Shown: positions 51,495 through 61,292 of the stretch, piece by piece
Layout: the number at the start of each line of letters is the position of its first letter
How positions within the stretch are numbered: the first letter of the stretch is position 1
From: Afipia sp. 64-13
Lineage (GTDB): Bacteria > Pseudomonadota > Alphaproteobacteria > Rhizobiales > Xanthobacteraceae
NCBI GenBank assembly: GCA_001897755.1
Contig: MKUJ01000001.1
Coordinates: forward strand, 385,580-449,579
Reading direction: 5' to 3'
Length of the DNA: 64,000 nucleotides
The notes under the pieces: generated by a model
Database searches by the model: none
The model's input: the letters and a program-made list of their open reading frames with translations, nothing else
Told to the model about the DNA's origin: nothing
Made by a program: the position numbers and the translations under genes

Positions 51495-52526
51495 TCAGCC
51501 GCCGGTCACGCTCATATGGCGGCTGACGCCGGGCCGGTTGTGGCGGCGGTCGATGATGAAGTCGTGGCCCTTCGGCTTGAGACCGATGGCGCGGTCGATC
51601 GTGGCCGCGAGCAGTTCGTTGTCGGCCGAGGCGCGCAGCGGCTTGCGCAGGTCGGAGGCATCCTCCTGGCCGAGGCAGGTGTGCAGCGTGCCGGTGCAGG
51701 TGATGCGGACACGGTTGCAGGATTCGCAGAAGTTATGGGTCATCGGCGTGATCAGGCCGAGCTTGCCGCCAGTCTCGCTGACGCGCACGTAGCGCGCCGG
51801 GCCGCCCGAACTCTCGTCGAGATCGGTCAGGGTGTATTGTGCGGCGAGGCGCGAGCGGATCATCGACAGCGGCACATACTGGTCGATGCGGCCGCCGACG
51901 ATATCGCCCATCGGCATCACTTCAATCAGAGTGAGATCCATGCCCTTGCCGTGCGCCCATTCCATCAGCGAGGGAATTTCATCCTCGTTGAGGTCTTTCA
52001 GCGCCACCGCGTTGATCTTCACTTTCAAGCCGGCGGCGCGGGCCGCCTCGATGCCGGCGAGCACTTTCTCGATATCGCCCCAGCGGGTGATCGAGCGGAA
52101 CTTGTTGGCGTCGAGCGTATCAAGCGAGACGTTGATCCGTCGCACGCCGCATTCGTAGAGTTGGCTGGCGAAATTGACGAGCTGCGAGCCGTTGGTGGTC
52201 AGCGTCAGTTCGTTGAGCGCGCCGCTTTCGAGGTGGCGCGACAGCGAGCGGAACAGCGACATCACGTTCCGGCGCACCAGAGGTTCGCCGCCGGTCAGGC
52301 GCAGCTTCTTGACGCCCTTGGCGATGAAGGCCGAGCACAGCCGGTCGAGTTCTTCGAGGGTGAGGAGATCAGCCTTCGGCAGGAAGGTCATGTCTTCTGA
52401 CATGCAGTAGAAGCACCGCAGGTCGCAGCGGTCCGTCACGGACACGCGCAGGTAAGTGATGGTCCGGCCGAATGGGTCGGTCATCACCGGCGCCCCATTC
52501 GCTGACGAACCGTGAAGTTCGTTCAT
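51495..52526 (-). CDS. moaA: GTP 3',8-cyclase MoaA (molybdenum cofactor synthesis)
   Basis: Radical-SAM enzyme forming 3',8-cH2-GTP from GTP. The 343-residue product has the N-terminal 4Fe-4S cysteines 34, 38 and 41 ([12 protein letters not shown]), the SAM-binding LTGGEPL, and the C-terminal second-cluster cysteines ([16 protein letters not shown]). The C-terminal GG required for activity is present. Mo-cofactor would support formate dehydrogenase, a natural partner of oxalate catabolism, though none is in the window. Confidence 0.97.
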   Translation of the reverse strand: MNELHGSSANGAPVMTDPFGRTITYLRVSVTDRCDLRCFYCMSEDMTFLPKADLLTLEELDRLCSAFIAKGVKKLRLTGGEPLVRRNVMSLFRSLSRHLESGALNELTLTTNGSQLVNFASQLYECGVRRINVSLDTLDANKFRSITRWGDIEKVLAGIEAARAAGLKVKINAVALKDLNEDEIPSLMEWAHGKGMDLTLIEVMPMGDIVGGRIDQYVPLSMIRSRLAAQYTLTDLDESSGGPARYVRVSETGGKLGLITPMTHNFCESCNRVRITCTGTLHTCLGQEDASDLRKPLRASADNELLAATIDRAIGLKPKGHDFIIDRRHNRPGVSRHMSVTGG

Positions 52527-52642
52527 TTCTTGCCCTGTGCTGGCGACCCGGCGATCCGCTCAGGAGCGCCGGATGGCTCTAGTCTTATGTAGATATCAGC
52601 AGGCCCGGGCGCAACGGAATATGATGCCCGGTGCCGGACAGA

Positions 52643-53092
52643 TTAGCGCACCGGCGGGAACGGCGAGGCGTCCCCGGCGGGAGCGGCGGCAGGAGCCTGT
52701 GCCGGAGCCGCCGCGGGGGCGGGCTTGGCGGCGCGCGCCACGTGGCGCTTGCGCTTGGCAGGCTTGGCCGGAGCGGCGAGGACCAGTTCGGCGACCGCCG
52801 GGTTGGGGTCCAGCACCACTTCGCCCGGCTGGGTCACCACGGTCACCGGCAGGGTCTGCGGCTGGTATTTCGGCAGGCTGTAGGTGACGGTAAAGCTCTC
52901 TTTGGTCGCGACCTTGACCTCGCACGGGGTCTTGCAGCCCGGTCCGACCGAGGTGACGGCATCGGCGCCGGGCGGCACCGAATCGAGCTGCAGGGTTACT
53001 TCGGGAGGCGTGGTCTTGAAAATGTCCATCGAGGACATGGACGAGCACCCCGCCAGGCTGAGTCCAGCCGCGACAATCACCAGAACACGCAT
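52643..53092 (-). CDS. PEGA-domain lipoprotein
   Basis: A 149-residue secreted lipoprotein. Lipobox LAGC is at residues 13-16, followed by a PEGA-like beta domain (LDSVPPGADAVTSVG..CKTPCEVKV). A basic KPAKRKRH stretch and an Ala/Pro-rich tail follow. The tail may span peptidoglycan. Function is unknown. It is a stand-alone gene; the 243-bp gap on its upstream side shows nothing recognisable. Confidence 0.82.
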   Translation of the reverse strand: MRVLVIVAAGLSLAGCSSMSSMDIFKTTPPEVTLQLDSVPPGADAVTSVGPGCKTPCEVKVATKESFTVTYSLPKYQPQTLPVTVVTQPGEVVLDPNPAVAELVLAAPAKPAKRKRHVARAAKPAPAAAPAQAPAAAPAGDASPFPPVR

Positions 53093-53335
53093 GATACATC
53101 CGTTATTTTGAGCGGCAGGCCGCCTTGCTCCCCCGCGCGGACCATAAGGGCAGGCCGTTGCCGGCGCAACCGAAAGGCCCGCTTGTTTGCGGGGGCACGG
53201 TTAATGCCAGCAGATTTCCAGACCTCGGACCTTGAGCAAAATCAATGGTCTGGTGAACGGGGTTAAAGGCTCGCCTCGGTTTGGCCGCGAGTTCCGGAGC
53301 CATGATGCGGCAACGGGAGGTTGGGATCGGACCGC

Positions 53336-54019
53336 TCAGCCGCCGTTTCGGCGGGCGATGATCTCCGCCACCGCCCCCGACAGCTTTTCCATATGGGAAA
53401 TCAGGCAGTCCGGCTTGAGCTCCTCGATCGAGACCGGGGTATAGCCGAAATCGACCCCGATCACCGGCACGCCGGCGCGGCGCGCCACGCCGATATCGGG
53501 TCCGGAATCGCCGATCATGATTGCCGAGGACAGCACGCCGCCGGCGCTTCTGATGGTCTCGCGCAGGATGACCGGATCGGGCTTCTGCACGCCGAAGGTG
53601 TCCGCCCCGCAGATCGCGGCGAAGCGCTCGCTCATGCCTAGCCGGTCGAGCAGCCGTTTCGACAGCCACTCCAGCTTGTTGGTGCAGACCGCGAAATTGA
53701 AGCCCTGTCCGGATAATTCGTCGAGCGCGTCGAGCACGCCGTCGAACGGGCGGGTCTCGTCGGCGATGTGCTCGGCGTAAAACGCAATGAAATCGTCGGT
53801 CAGCGCCGAGATTTCGTCCGGCGTCTTGCTGCGGCCTTCCTGTTCGAGGCCACGCTCGATCAGCGCGCGCGCGCCGGCGCCGATCAGCTTGCGGGCCGAG
53901 GCGACCGGGACTGGCGGCAGACCTTCGCGATCCAGCACGAAATTGAGGGCGCCGACGAGATCGGGCGCGCTGTCGACCAGCGTGCCGTCGAGATCGAAAA
54001 CAAGAAGGGGAGCTGTCAT
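53336..54019 (-). CDS. gph: Phosphoglycolate phosphatase (HAD family)
   Basis: A 227-residue HAD phosphatase. Motif I is FDLDGTLVDS, motif II is AVCTNK, and motif III/IV is KPDP..MIGDSGPDI. Gph removes phosphate from 2-phosphoglycolate to give glycolate, a C2 source that could enter the glyoxylate genes of this window. MTAPLLVFDLDGTL at 54017-54019 is chosen; the much longer open frame upstream passes through intergenic repeats and is rejected. Met at 54062-54064 is a weaker alternative. Confidence 0.88.
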   Translation of the reverse strand: MTAPLLVFDLDGTLVDSAPDLVGALNFVLDREGLPPVPVASARKLIGAGARALIERGLEQEGRSKTPDEISALTDDFIAFYAEHIADETRPFDGVLDALDELSGQGFNFAVCTNKLEWLSKRLLDRLGMSERFAAICGADTFGVQKPDPVILRETIRSAGGVLSSAIMIGDSGPDIGVARRAGVPVIGVDFGYTPVSIEELKPDCLISHMEKLSGAVAEIIARRNGG

Positions 54020-54097
54020 GCTGTTCGCCAGGGTGTGGTTCAAGTCAGGTTGAAGTGCGGCCATGGGAAGGAGGCCCGCCGACACTACGATCCAGTC

Positions 54098-54191
54098 CCT
54101 CATGGTGAGGAGGCGCTTCTTCAGCGCCGTCTCGAACCATGAGGCCCTCATCCTTCGAGACGCGCGCAAGAGCGCGCTCCTCAGGATGAGG
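54098..54191. repeat. Two tandem palindromic repeats upstream of gph
   Basis: First palindrome 54098-54144 has outer arms CCTCATGGT / ACCATGAGG and inner GGCGC/GCGCC. Second palindrome 54146-54191 has arms CCTCATCCT / AGGATGAGG and GCGC/GCGC. The block CATCCTTCGAGACGCG also begins the repeats at 57115 and 62520, so this is a partial member of the same family. Confidence 0.8.
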
Positions 54192-54270
54192 CGGAACGGT
54201 GATCGTATCCGTTCGCTAGCTCGCGTGGCACGGCGATGCAAGGGGCCAGGCTGGAAATTGCCGAAACCGC

Positions 54271-54361
54271 GCTCCGGGTTTTGATTTGTGGCGTTTTCTG
54301 CACGCGAGCCGGTATCCGCCCCCGGGTCGGGCCTGAGGGCACGCTTCGCTCGAAAACGCTT
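54271..54361 (+). repeat. Dispersed intergenic repeat, family A copy 2
   Basis: It contains GCTCCGGGTTTTGAT, GGCGTTTTCTGCACGCGAGC, CCGGTATCCGCC and GCTTCGCTCGAAAACGCTT, the same ordered blocks as the minus strand of 35769-35835. It fills much of the gap before rpiA; no gene is seen in that gap. Confidence 0.7.
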
Positions 54362-54428
54362 CCGGCGGTCTGTTCCTCGCCCTCAATCGACGCTAGAAGG
54401 GCCGCGGATCAACGAGGGTTGCGACAGC

Positions 54429-55121
54429 ATGGACGATTTGAAACGACAGGCCGCCGCCCGCGCGCTGGACTATGTCAGCGACGGTATGCGGCTCGGACTG
54501 GGGACCGGATCGACCGCGAAACATTTCGTCGAACTGCTCGGCGCGCGCGTGCAGGCCGGCCTCAAGGTGATCGGCGTGCCGACCTCAGAGGCGACACGCG
54601 CCGACGCACAGCGTTGCGGCGTGCCGCTGACCACGCTGGACGAGATCGACCATCTCGACCTCACCGTGGACGGCACCGACGAGGTCGATAGCGATCTCAA
54701 TCTGATCAAGGGCGGCGGCGGTGCGCTGCTGCGCGAGAAGATCGTCGCCGCGGCGTCCGACCGGATGATCGTGATCGCCGACGACAGCAAATGGGTCGAT
54801 GCGCTCGGCCGTTTCCCGCTGCCGATCGAGGTGGTGCCGTTCGGCCTTGGCGCGACGCGCCGTGCGATCGAGGCGAGCTTCGCCGCGAGCGGGGTGAGCG
54901 GCGAAATAAGTCTTCGCAAGGGCAAGGACGGCCATGCTTTCGTCACCGATGGCGGCCACTGGATCGTCGATGCCCATCTCGGGCGCATCCCGGACGCCCG
55001 CCGCCTGGCGGCGTCCCTGAGCCTGATCCCCGGTGTGATGGAGCACGGGCTGTTTATCGGCCTTGCGAGCACGGTGATTCTCGCAGGCGCCAGTGGAATT
55101 CGCGTGGTTGATCGGCGCTAG
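54429..55121 (+). CDS. rpiA: Ribose-5-phosphate isomerase A
   Basis: A 230-residue enzyme of the pentose phosphate and Calvin pathways. Motifs are [40 protein letters not shown] (catalytic Asp/Glu/Lys region) and the C-terminal [10 protein letters not shown]. The ATG at 54429 begins [14 protein letters not shown]; the open frame continues upstream into the repeat, so the later start is right. It is 22 bp before the DUF2059 gene. Confidence 0.96.
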   Translation: MDDLKRQAAARALDYVSDGMRLGLGTGSTAKHFVELLGARVQAGLKVIGVPTSEATRADAQRCGVPLTTLDEIDHLDLTVDGTDEVDSDLNLIKGGGGALLREKIVAAASDRMIVIADDSKWVDALGRFPLPIEVVPFGLGATRRAIEASFAASGVSGEISLRKGKDGHAFVTDGGHWIVDAHLGRIPDARRLAASLSLIPGVMEHGLFIGLASTVILAGASGIRVVDRR

Positions 55122-55143
55122 CGCCGCAGTTGAGGAGATTGAG

Positions 55144-55674
55144 ATGAAGAAACTTGTCAATGCGATCGTGGTCGCGGGATTTGCCGCCGTGCTGGCGCTG
55201 TCCAGCGGGCCGGCTCTGGCTCAGGCGCAGCAGACCGCGCCCTCGAATCCCAATCCGTCGGCGACCGCCGTCGGCTACGCCAAGGAAATTCTCGCCGCCA
55301 AGAGCGTGAGCAATATCTATAAGGACGCGATTCCGAACCTTGTCGAGCGCACCAAAGTCACCCTGATCCAGGCCAACCTGAACTATCAGAAGGACCTCAC
55401 CGACGTCTCGCTCAAGGTCGCCAAGGATTTCGCCGGCCGCGAGAAGGAGATCGGCGACGAGTTCGCCAAGATCTACGCCCAGCACTTCACCGAGCCGGAG
55501 CTGAAGGAGCTCGTCACCTTCTACAAGTCGGCGCTCGGCAAGAAGCTGATCGATCAGGAGCCGGTGGTGTTCGCCGGCGCCTCGCAGTACATGGCCAACT
55601 GGGCGCAGAAGCTGAGCGAGGAGATCAACGGCAAGTTCCGCGCCGAGATGCGCGCGCGGGGCAAGAACATCTGA
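55144..55674 (+). CDS. DUF2059 domain periplasmic protein
   Basis: A 176-residue protein with a Sec signal peptide (MKKLVNAIVVAGFAAVLAL..ALA). A helical DUF2059 domain follows (FAKIYAQHFTEPELKELVTFYKSALGKKL), a motif found across proteobacteria. Function is unknown. The ATG at 55144 has GAGGAG upstream. It is probably co-transcribed with rpiA and perhaps gor (41-bp gap). Confidence 0.88.
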   Translation: MKKLVNAIVVAGFAAVLALSSGPALAQAQQTAPSNPNPSATAVGYAKEILAAKSVSNIYKDAIPNLVERTKVTLIQANLNYQKDLTDVSLKVAKDFAGREKEIGDEFAKIYAQHFTEPELKELVTFYKSALGKKLIDQEPVVFAGASQYMANWAQKLSEEINGKFRAEMRARGKNI

Positions 55675-55715
55675 TCGTCCGCGCGAAGCGGATGACGTAA
55701 AGCAGGGGCGAGGGA

Positions 55716-57101
55716 ATGGCTGACGCGGATGTCGATCTGTTCGTGATCGGCGGCGGCTCGGGCGGGGTGCGCGCCGCGCGGATCGCGGCCGGTTACGGAG
55801 CCCGCGTCGCCATCGCCGAGGAATACCGCTTCGGCGGCACCTGCGTCATTCGCGGCTGCGTGCCCAAGAAGCTGATGGTCTATGCCTCGCATGTCCATCA
55901 GGAGATCAAGGACGCGGCCGGTTTCGGCTGGACCATTCCGGCCGCGACGTTTGACTGGGCGAACTTCATTGCCAACAAGGACAAGGAGATCGCCCGGCTT
56001 GAGAACATCTACGCCACCAATGTCGAGAAGGCGGGCGCGCGCGTCATCAAGGCGCGTGCGGTGTTCGAGGACCCGCACACGCTGCGGCTCTCCACCGGCG
56101 AGACCGTTCGCGCGGATCGTATTCTGATCGCGACCGGCGGCGCGCCCAATCATGGAGCGGCGATCCCCGGCATCGAGCATGTGATCTCCTCCAACGAGGT
56201 GTTCCATCTGGAAAAGCAGCCCAGGCGCATCGTCATTCAGGGCGGCGGCTACATCGCGCTGGAATTCGCCTGCATCTTCGCCGGTCTCGGCACCGACGTG
56301 ACGCTGGTCTATCGCGGCGACAATGTGCTGCGCGGTTTCGATGAGGACGTGCGCGCGCACGTTCGCAGCGAGATGGAGAAGGCCGGCATCACCATTCTCA
56401 CCGGTTGCACGGTGGACCGGGTGGAGCGGCAGGCGGACGTGTTCACCGCGCATCTGTCGAACGGATCGAGCATCGCCGCCGATCAGGTGATGTTCGCGAT
56501 CGGCCGCCATCCCGCCGTGAAAGGCCTCGGGCTGGAGAAAGCCGGCGTCGCGCTCAATCCGAAGAACGGCGGCATCGCCGTCAACGAATATTCGCAGACC
56601 AACGTGCCGAACATCTACGCGGTCGGCGACGTCACCCACCGCATCAACCTGACGCCGGTGGCGATCCGCGAAGGTCATGCCTTCGCCGACACCGTGTTCG
56701 GCAACAAGCCGACCCGCGTCGATCACGACGACATTCCGACCGCGGTGTTCTCGCAGCCGGAAGTCGGCACGGTGGGACTCACCGAGACGCAGGCGCTCGC
56801 GCGCTCTGTCGGCGTCGATATCTACAAGTCCGATTTCCGGCCGATCAAGGCGACGCTGTCGGGCAATCCCGGCCGTGTGCTGATGAAGCTGATCGTCGAC
56901 AGCGAGAGCGACCGCGTGCTCGGCTGCCATATCGTCGGCCCCGAGGCCGCCGAACTGGCCCAGGTGGTGGCGATCGCGATGAAGATGAAGGCGACCAAGG
57001 CCGATTTCGACGCCACCATGGCGCTGCATCCGACCGCCGCCGAGGAGCTTGTCACCATGCGCACCCCGGTGGCGCGCCATGTCCGCAAGGCGACCGCGTG
57101 A
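55716..57101 (+). CDS. gor: Glutathione-disulfide reductase
   Basis: A 461-residue FAD enzyme using NADPH to reduce GSSG. The FAD motif GGGSGGVRAARIA comes first, then redox-active Cys43 and Cys48 (GTCVIRGCVP), a NADPH domain (GGGYIALEFACIFAGLG), and the C-terminal catalytic base in HPTAAEEL. The RGCVPKK form and the DPCAC-less interface identify Gor rather than lipoamide dehydrogenase or mercuric reductase. A repeat element follows the gene. Confidence 0.95.
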   Translation: MADADVDLFVIGGGSGGVRAARIAAGYGARVAIAEEYRFGGTCVIRGCVPKKLMVYASHVHQEIKDAAGFGWTIPAATFDWANFIANKDKEIARLENIYATNVEKAGARVIKARAVFEDPHTLRLSTGETVRADRILIATGGAPNHGAAIPGIEHVISSNEVFHLEKQPRRIVIQGGGYIALEFACIFAGLGTDVTLVYRGDNVLRGFDEDVRAHVRSEMEKAGITILTGCTVDRVERQADVFTAHLSNGSSIAADQVMFAIGRHPAVKGLGLEKAGVALNPKNGGIAVNEYSQTNVPNIYAVGDVTHRINLTPVAIREGHAFADTVFGNKPTRVDHDDIPTAVFSQPEVGTVGLTETQALARSVGVDIYKSDFRPIKATLSGNPGRVLMKLIVDSESDRVLGCHIVGPEAAELAQVVAIAMKMKATKADFDATMALHPTAAEELVTMRTPVARHVRKATA

Positions 57102-57114
57102 ACCATGAATTCCG

Positions 57115-57350
57115 CATCCTTCGAGACGCGATGTCTTGTGAAATCGCTCCTCAAAGCTCGACCGGAAAAAGCGTCGTCCCGGCGCAGGCCGGGACCCATA
57201 ATCCCTGTCGATGAGTTTGGCATGGCAGGCCCGGCATCGTTCCTGAAAGGCCTGTGGTGCTGGGTCCCGGCCTGCGCCGGGACGACCGCCACGAAAATTG
57301 CCGTCGATGACGGAAAACATCCCTGAACGCAGCCCACATTTTCGATCAGG
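57115..57350. repeat. ~240-bp intergenic repeat, family B copy 1
   Basis: The left flank is CATCCTTCGAGACGCGAT..GAAATCGCTCCTCA. The left arm is CGTCCCGGCGCAGG, then a ~75-bp core, then the right arm CCTGCGCCGGGACGACCG. The right flank is ACGAAAATT..GGAAAACATCC..ACGCAGCC..TCAGG. It matches copy 2 at 62520-62758, except that the core is inverted. The remaining 173 bp to the next gene probably hold its promoter. Confidence 0.88.
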
Positions 57351-57523
57351 TTTTCACCATGAGTCTATGCCTCCCTGACCCACGCCGCGCCGCCTTGGCC
57401 GCGGCTTGATCTGGCTCAGGTCCATAACCATCTGATCGCACTATACGATTTCGTATCTGGCAAGTCCGGGGCGGGCTGTGTATAACCCGCACCGTTCATA
57501 AGTGTTTTCAGGAGTTTGAAGTC

Positions 57524-58912
57524 ATGTCCGAGCGGTGGACACCCGACAGTTGGCGCGCGAAACCGGTGCTGCAGGTGCCGGATTATCCCGATGCGAAGGC
57601 ATTGGCGGATATCGAGGCGCAGCTTGCGACGTTTCCGCCGCTGGTGTTTGCAGGCGAGGCGCGCAATCTGAAGAAATCGCTCGCGCGTGTTGCGAACGGC
57701 GAGGCGTTCCTGCTTCAGGGCGGTGATTGCGCCGAGAGCTTCGCCGAGCATGGCGCCAACAACATCCGCGACTTCTTCCGCGTCTTCCTGCAGATGGCGG
57801 TGGTGCTGACCTATGCCGGCGGTCTGCCGGTGGTGAAGATCGGCCGCATCGCCGGTCAATTCGCCAAGCCGCGTTCGTCGCCGACCGAGAAGATCAACGG
57901 CGTCGAGCTGCCGAGCTATCGCGGCGACATCATCAACGACAACGCCTTCACGCCGGAAGCGCGCATTCCCAATCCGCGCCGCCAGCTCATGGCCTATCGC
58001 CAGTCGGCGGCGACGCTCAATCTGCTGCGCGCCTTCGCCACCGGCGGCTTCGCTAATCTCGGCAGCGTGCATCAGTGGATGCTCGGTTTCCTGAAGGATT
58101 CGCAGCAGTCGCGCCGTTACAAGGAATTGGCGGACCGCATTTCCGACGCGCTGAACTTCATGCGCGCCTGCGGCCTTAATCTGGAGAGCCATCCGGAATT
58201 GCGCGCCACCGATTTCTACACCAGCCACGAGGCCTTGCTGCTCGGCTACGAGCAGGCGTTCACCCGCGTCGATTCGACGACCGGCGACTGGTACGCGACC
58301 TCCGGCCACATGATCTGGATCGGCGATCGCACCCGCCAGCTCGATCACGGCCACATCGAGTACTGCCGCGGCATCAAGAACCCGATCGGCCTGAAGTGCG
58401 GTCCGTCGCTCAAGCCCGACGAACTGCTCAAGCTGATCGACGTGCTCAATCCCGAGAACGAGCCGGGGCGCCTGACGCTGATCAACCGCTTCGGCGCCGA
58501 CAAGGTCGGCGATCATCTGCCGGGCTTCGTTCGGGCGGTGAAGCGCGAGGGCAAGTCCGTGGTCTGGTCGTGCGATCCGATGCACGGCAACACCATCACC
58601 TCGACCTCGGGCTACAAGACCCGTCCGTTCGACCGCATCCTCTCCGAGGTGAAGGACTTCTTCGCCGTTCACGCGGCGGAGGGCACCCACGCCGGCGGCG
58701 TGCATCTGGAGATGACCGGCCAGAACGTCACCGAATGCATCGGTGGCGCGCGCGCGATCACCGACGAGGACCTCAACGACCGCTATCACACGGTCTGCGA
58801 TCCGCGTCTCAACGCCGAACAGTCGATCGACATGGCGTTCCTGATCGCCGAGTTGCTCAAGGCCGATCGCGACGGCAAGGTGAAGCCGATCCCGGCGGTC
58901 GCGGGCTTCTGA
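57524..58912 (+). CDS. aroG: Class II 3-deoxy-7-phosphoheptulonate (DAHP) synthase
   Basis: First enzyme of the shikimate pathway, plant-like class II type, 462 residues. Motifs are [25 protein letters not shown] (PEP site), MHGNTI and [15 protein letters not shown] with metal-binding Glu and Cys. The length and the start [10 protein letters not shown] fit the family. No extra regulatory domain is present. dgkA begins 1 bp after its stop. Confidence 0.95.
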   Translation: MSERWTPDSWRAKPVLQVPDYPDAKALADIEAQLATFPPLVFAGEARNLKKSLARVANGEAFLLQGGDCAESFAEHGANNIRDFFRVFLQMAVVLTYAGGLPVVKIGRIAGQFAKPRSSPTEKINGVELPSYRGDIINDNAFTPEARIPNPRRQLMAYRQSAATLNLLRAFATGGFANLGSVHQWMLGFLKDSQQSRRYKELADRISDALNFMRACGLNLESHPELRATDFYTSHEALLLGYEQAFTRVDSTTGDWYATSGHMIWIGDRTRQLDHGHIEYCRGIKNPIGLKCGPSLKPDELLKLIDVLNPENEPGRLTLINRFGADKVGDHLPGFVRAVKREGKSVVWSCDPMHGNTITSTSGYKTRPFDRILSEVKDFFAVHAAEGTHAGGVHLEMTGQNVTECIGGARAITDEDLNDRYHTVCDPRLNAEQSIDMAFLIAELLKADRDGKVKPIPAVAGF

Positions 58913-58913
58913 G

Positions 58914-59267
58914 GTGCTGCGCTTCTGGCGCGCCACCCTCAACAGCAAGAAGGGCCTGATCTTCGCGATCCGGTCCGAACAGGCGATCCGCGAAGAACTG
59001 GCGGCACTGCTTCTGGCGGTGCCGCTGTCGTTTTGGGTGGGCGTGACCCCCGCGCGCCGTGTCGAGCTGATCGCGGTGGTGCTGCTGGTGCTGATCGTCG
59101 AGCTTCTCAACACCGCCATCGAAAAACTCGCCGACCGCCTGACTACCGATCACGATCCGCAGATCGGGCATGTCAAGGACATGGGCTCGGCGGCGGTTGG
59201 CGGCGCGCTGGCGCTGGCCGGCGGCGTCTGGCTGTTCGCGCTCGCCGAGCGCATGGGCTTCGTCTGA
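58914..59267 (+). CDS. dgkA: Diacylglycerol kinase (DgkA)
   Basis: A 117-residue three-helix membrane enzyme phosphorylating diacylglycerol. The catalytic signature ELLNTAIEKLADRL followed by HVKDMGSAAVGGAL is intact. The start is GTG, 1 bp after aroG, so it is translationally coupled to it. The length is normal (E. coli DgkA 122). Confidence 0.93.
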   Translation: MLRFWRATLNSKKGLIFAIRSEQAIREELAALLLAVPLSFWVGVTPARRVELIAVVLLVLIVELLNTAIEKLADRLTTDHDPQIGHVKDMGSAAVGGALALAGGVWLFALAERMGFV

Positions 59268-59311
59268 TGGCGCGATTGCCGAGCGTGTCGCCGGCGGGCT
59301 AAAACCATTCC

Positions 59312-61063
59312 ATGGCAGAATCCACTTTCACCCTGACATTGGCGCAGCTCAATCCCGTGGTCGGCGACATCGCCGGCAACGCCGCGAAAGCGCGCGCCGC
59401 GCGGGCGCAGGCGAGGGCGGACGGTGCCGATCTTGTCGTGCTCTCCGAGCTGTTCATTGCGGGGTATCCGCCGGAAGACCTCGTGCTGAAGCCGGCGTTT
59501 CAGGCCGCGTGCCGCGCGGCGATCGAGGAATTGGCGCGCGAGAGCGCCGATGGCGGCCCGGCGATGCTGATCGGCACGCCCTGGGTCGAGGGCGGCAGAC
59601 TTTACAATGCCTGCGCGCTGCTCGATGGCGGCCGCATCGCCGCGCTGCGCTTCAAGGCGAATCTGCCGAATTACGGCGTGTTCGACGAAAAGCGCGTGTT
59701 CGCGCGCGGCCCGGCGGCGGGGCCGGTGACGGTGCGCGGCGTGCGCATCGGTGTGCCGATCTGCGAAGACACCTGGATGGAGGAATCGGGCGACTACGAG
59801 AATGTCGTCGAATGCCTCGCCGAGACCGGCGCGGAAATCCTGATCGTGCCGAACGGCTCGCCCTATGCGCGCGGCAAGACGGATATCCGCCTGTCGATGG
59901 CTGTGGCGCGGGTCACCGAGAGTGATCTGCCATTCGTCTATCTCAATCAGGTCGGCGGCCAGGACGAACTGGTGTTCGACGGCGCATCCTTCGCGCTCAA
60001 TGCCGACCGCACGCTGGCGTTGCAGCTTCCGTGCTTTGCCGAAAACATCACCACGCTGCGCTGGACGAAAAGCGAGCGCGGCTGGACCTGCAAGGGGCCG
60101 GTGGCGCCGCTGCTCGACGGCGACAAGGGCGACTACGCCGCCTGCGTGCTGGGCCTGCGCGACTACGTCACCAAGAGCGGATTCCCCGGCGTGCTGCTCG
60201 GCGTTTCCGGCGGCATCGATTCCGCCCTGTGCCTTGCCATCGCGGTCGATGCGCTCGGCGTCGAGAAGGTGCGCGGCGTGATGCTGCCGTTCCGCTACAC
60301 CGCGCAGGTGTCGATCGACGACGCGGCGAAATTGACCCGCGCCTTCGGCATCAAATACGAGGTGCTGCCGATCGCCGCCGCCATCAACGGCTTCGAGGAA
60401 ATTCTGAAAGAGCCGTTCGCGGGCCTCGATCGCGACGTCACGGAAGAAAATCTTCAGGCCCGCACCCGCGGCGTGCTCTTGATGGCGCTGTCCAACAAGT
60501 CCGGCGCGATGCTGGTGACCACCGGCAACAAGTCGGAGATGTCGGTCGGCTACGCCACGCTCTATGGCGACATGAACGGCGGCTTCAATCCGATCAAGGA
60601 TATCTACAAGACCGAGGTGTTCCGTCTCTCGGCGCTGCGCAATTCATGGAAGCCGGAGGGCGCGCTCGGCCCCTCGGGCAAGGTGATCCCGACCGGAATC
60701 ATCGCGCGGCCGCCGACCGCCGAACTGCGCGAGAACCAGACCGATCAGGATTCGCTGCCGCCTTACGATGTGCTCGATGCCATTCTCGAGCGTCTGGTGG
60801 AGCGCGATCTGCCGCTCGCCACCATCATTGAAGAAGGCTTCGACCGCGACACCGTGATCCGCGTCGATCGGCTGCTCAATCTCGCCGAATATAAGCGGCG
60901 TCAGGCCGCGCCGGGCGTGAAGGTGACGCGGCGCAATTTCGGCCGCGACCGCCGCTATCCGATCACCAACAAATTCCGCGACACCGGCGACGTCCCCGCC
61001 GCGCCGGACGATACGCTGGTGACCAATTCCAGCCGCGGCTCGGCGGAAGCGTATGATGTGTGA
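59312..61063 (+). CDS. nadE: Glutamine-dependent NAD+ synthetase
   Basis: A 583-residue two-domain enzyme. The N-terminal nitrilase-type glutaminase has Glu (SELFIAGYPPEDL), Lys (FKANLPNYGVFDEKR) and Cys (GVPICEDTW). The C-terminal synthetase has the P-loop GVSGGIDSALCL and TTGNKSEMSVGYATLYGD. Ammonia from glutamine is channelled to amidate nicotinate adenine dinucleotide. It follows dgkA by 44 bp. Confidence 0.97.
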   Translation: MAESTFTLTLAQLNPVVGDIAGNAAKARAARAQARADGADLVVLSELFIAGYPPEDLVLKPAFQAACRAAIEELARESADGGPAMLIGTPWVEGGRLYNACALLDGGRIAALRFKANLPNYGVFDEKRVFARGPAAGPVTVRGVRIGVPICEDTWMEESGDYENVVECLAETGAEILIVPNGSPYARGKTDIRLSMAVARVTESDLPFVYLNQVGGQDELVFDGASFALNADRTLALQLPCFAENITTLRWTKSERGWTCKGPVAPLLDGDKGDYAACVLGLRDYVTKSGFPGVLLGVSGGIDSALCLAIAVDALGVEKVRGVMLPFRYTAQVSIDDAAKLTRAFGIKYEVLPIAAAINGFEEILKEPFAGLDRDVTEENLQARTRGVLLMALSNKSGAMLVTTGNKSEMSVGYATLYGDMNGGFNPIKDIYKTEVFRLSALRNSWKPEGALGPSGKVIPTGIIARPPTAELRENQTDQDSLPPYDVLDAILERLVERDLPLATIIEEGFDRDTVIRVDRLLNLAEYKRRQAAPGVKVTRRNFGRDRRYPITNKFRDTGDVPAAPDDTLVTNSSRGSAEAYDV

Positions 61064-61156
61064 AGGGGTTTCCCTTCTCACGCGATGATGCTGAGTGGCG
61101 CTCTATCGAGAACTCATTCAAATGACGCCGATGGTATCAACGTGTTCGTTCGAACT

Positions 61157-61246
61157 CGTCATGCCCGGCCTTGTGCCGGGCATCCACGTCTTCACATCGT
61201 AGCGGTAACAAAGACGTGGATGGCCGGGTCAAGCCCGGCCATGACG
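61157..61246. repeat. Long inverted repeat after nadE
   Basis: Arms begin CGTCATGCCCGGC and contain GCATCCACGTCTT on the left, and AAGACGTGGATGGCCGGG..CCGGCCATGACG on the right, each about 37 bp and themselves small palindromes. The central loop is about 15 bp. The form is typical of rhizobial dispersed repeats; it could also act as a terminator for nadE. Confidence 0.85.
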
Positions 61247-61292
61247 ACTATCAGCCTGCTGACTCGCCGTGGTGCAAGTCAGGCGCTGACAC

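Noticed and set aside
53336..54241. 301-residue form of Gph starting at 54241
   Set aside because: The N-terminal 74 residues are translated from intergenic palindromic repeats; the HAD family start fits the ATG at 54017-54019.
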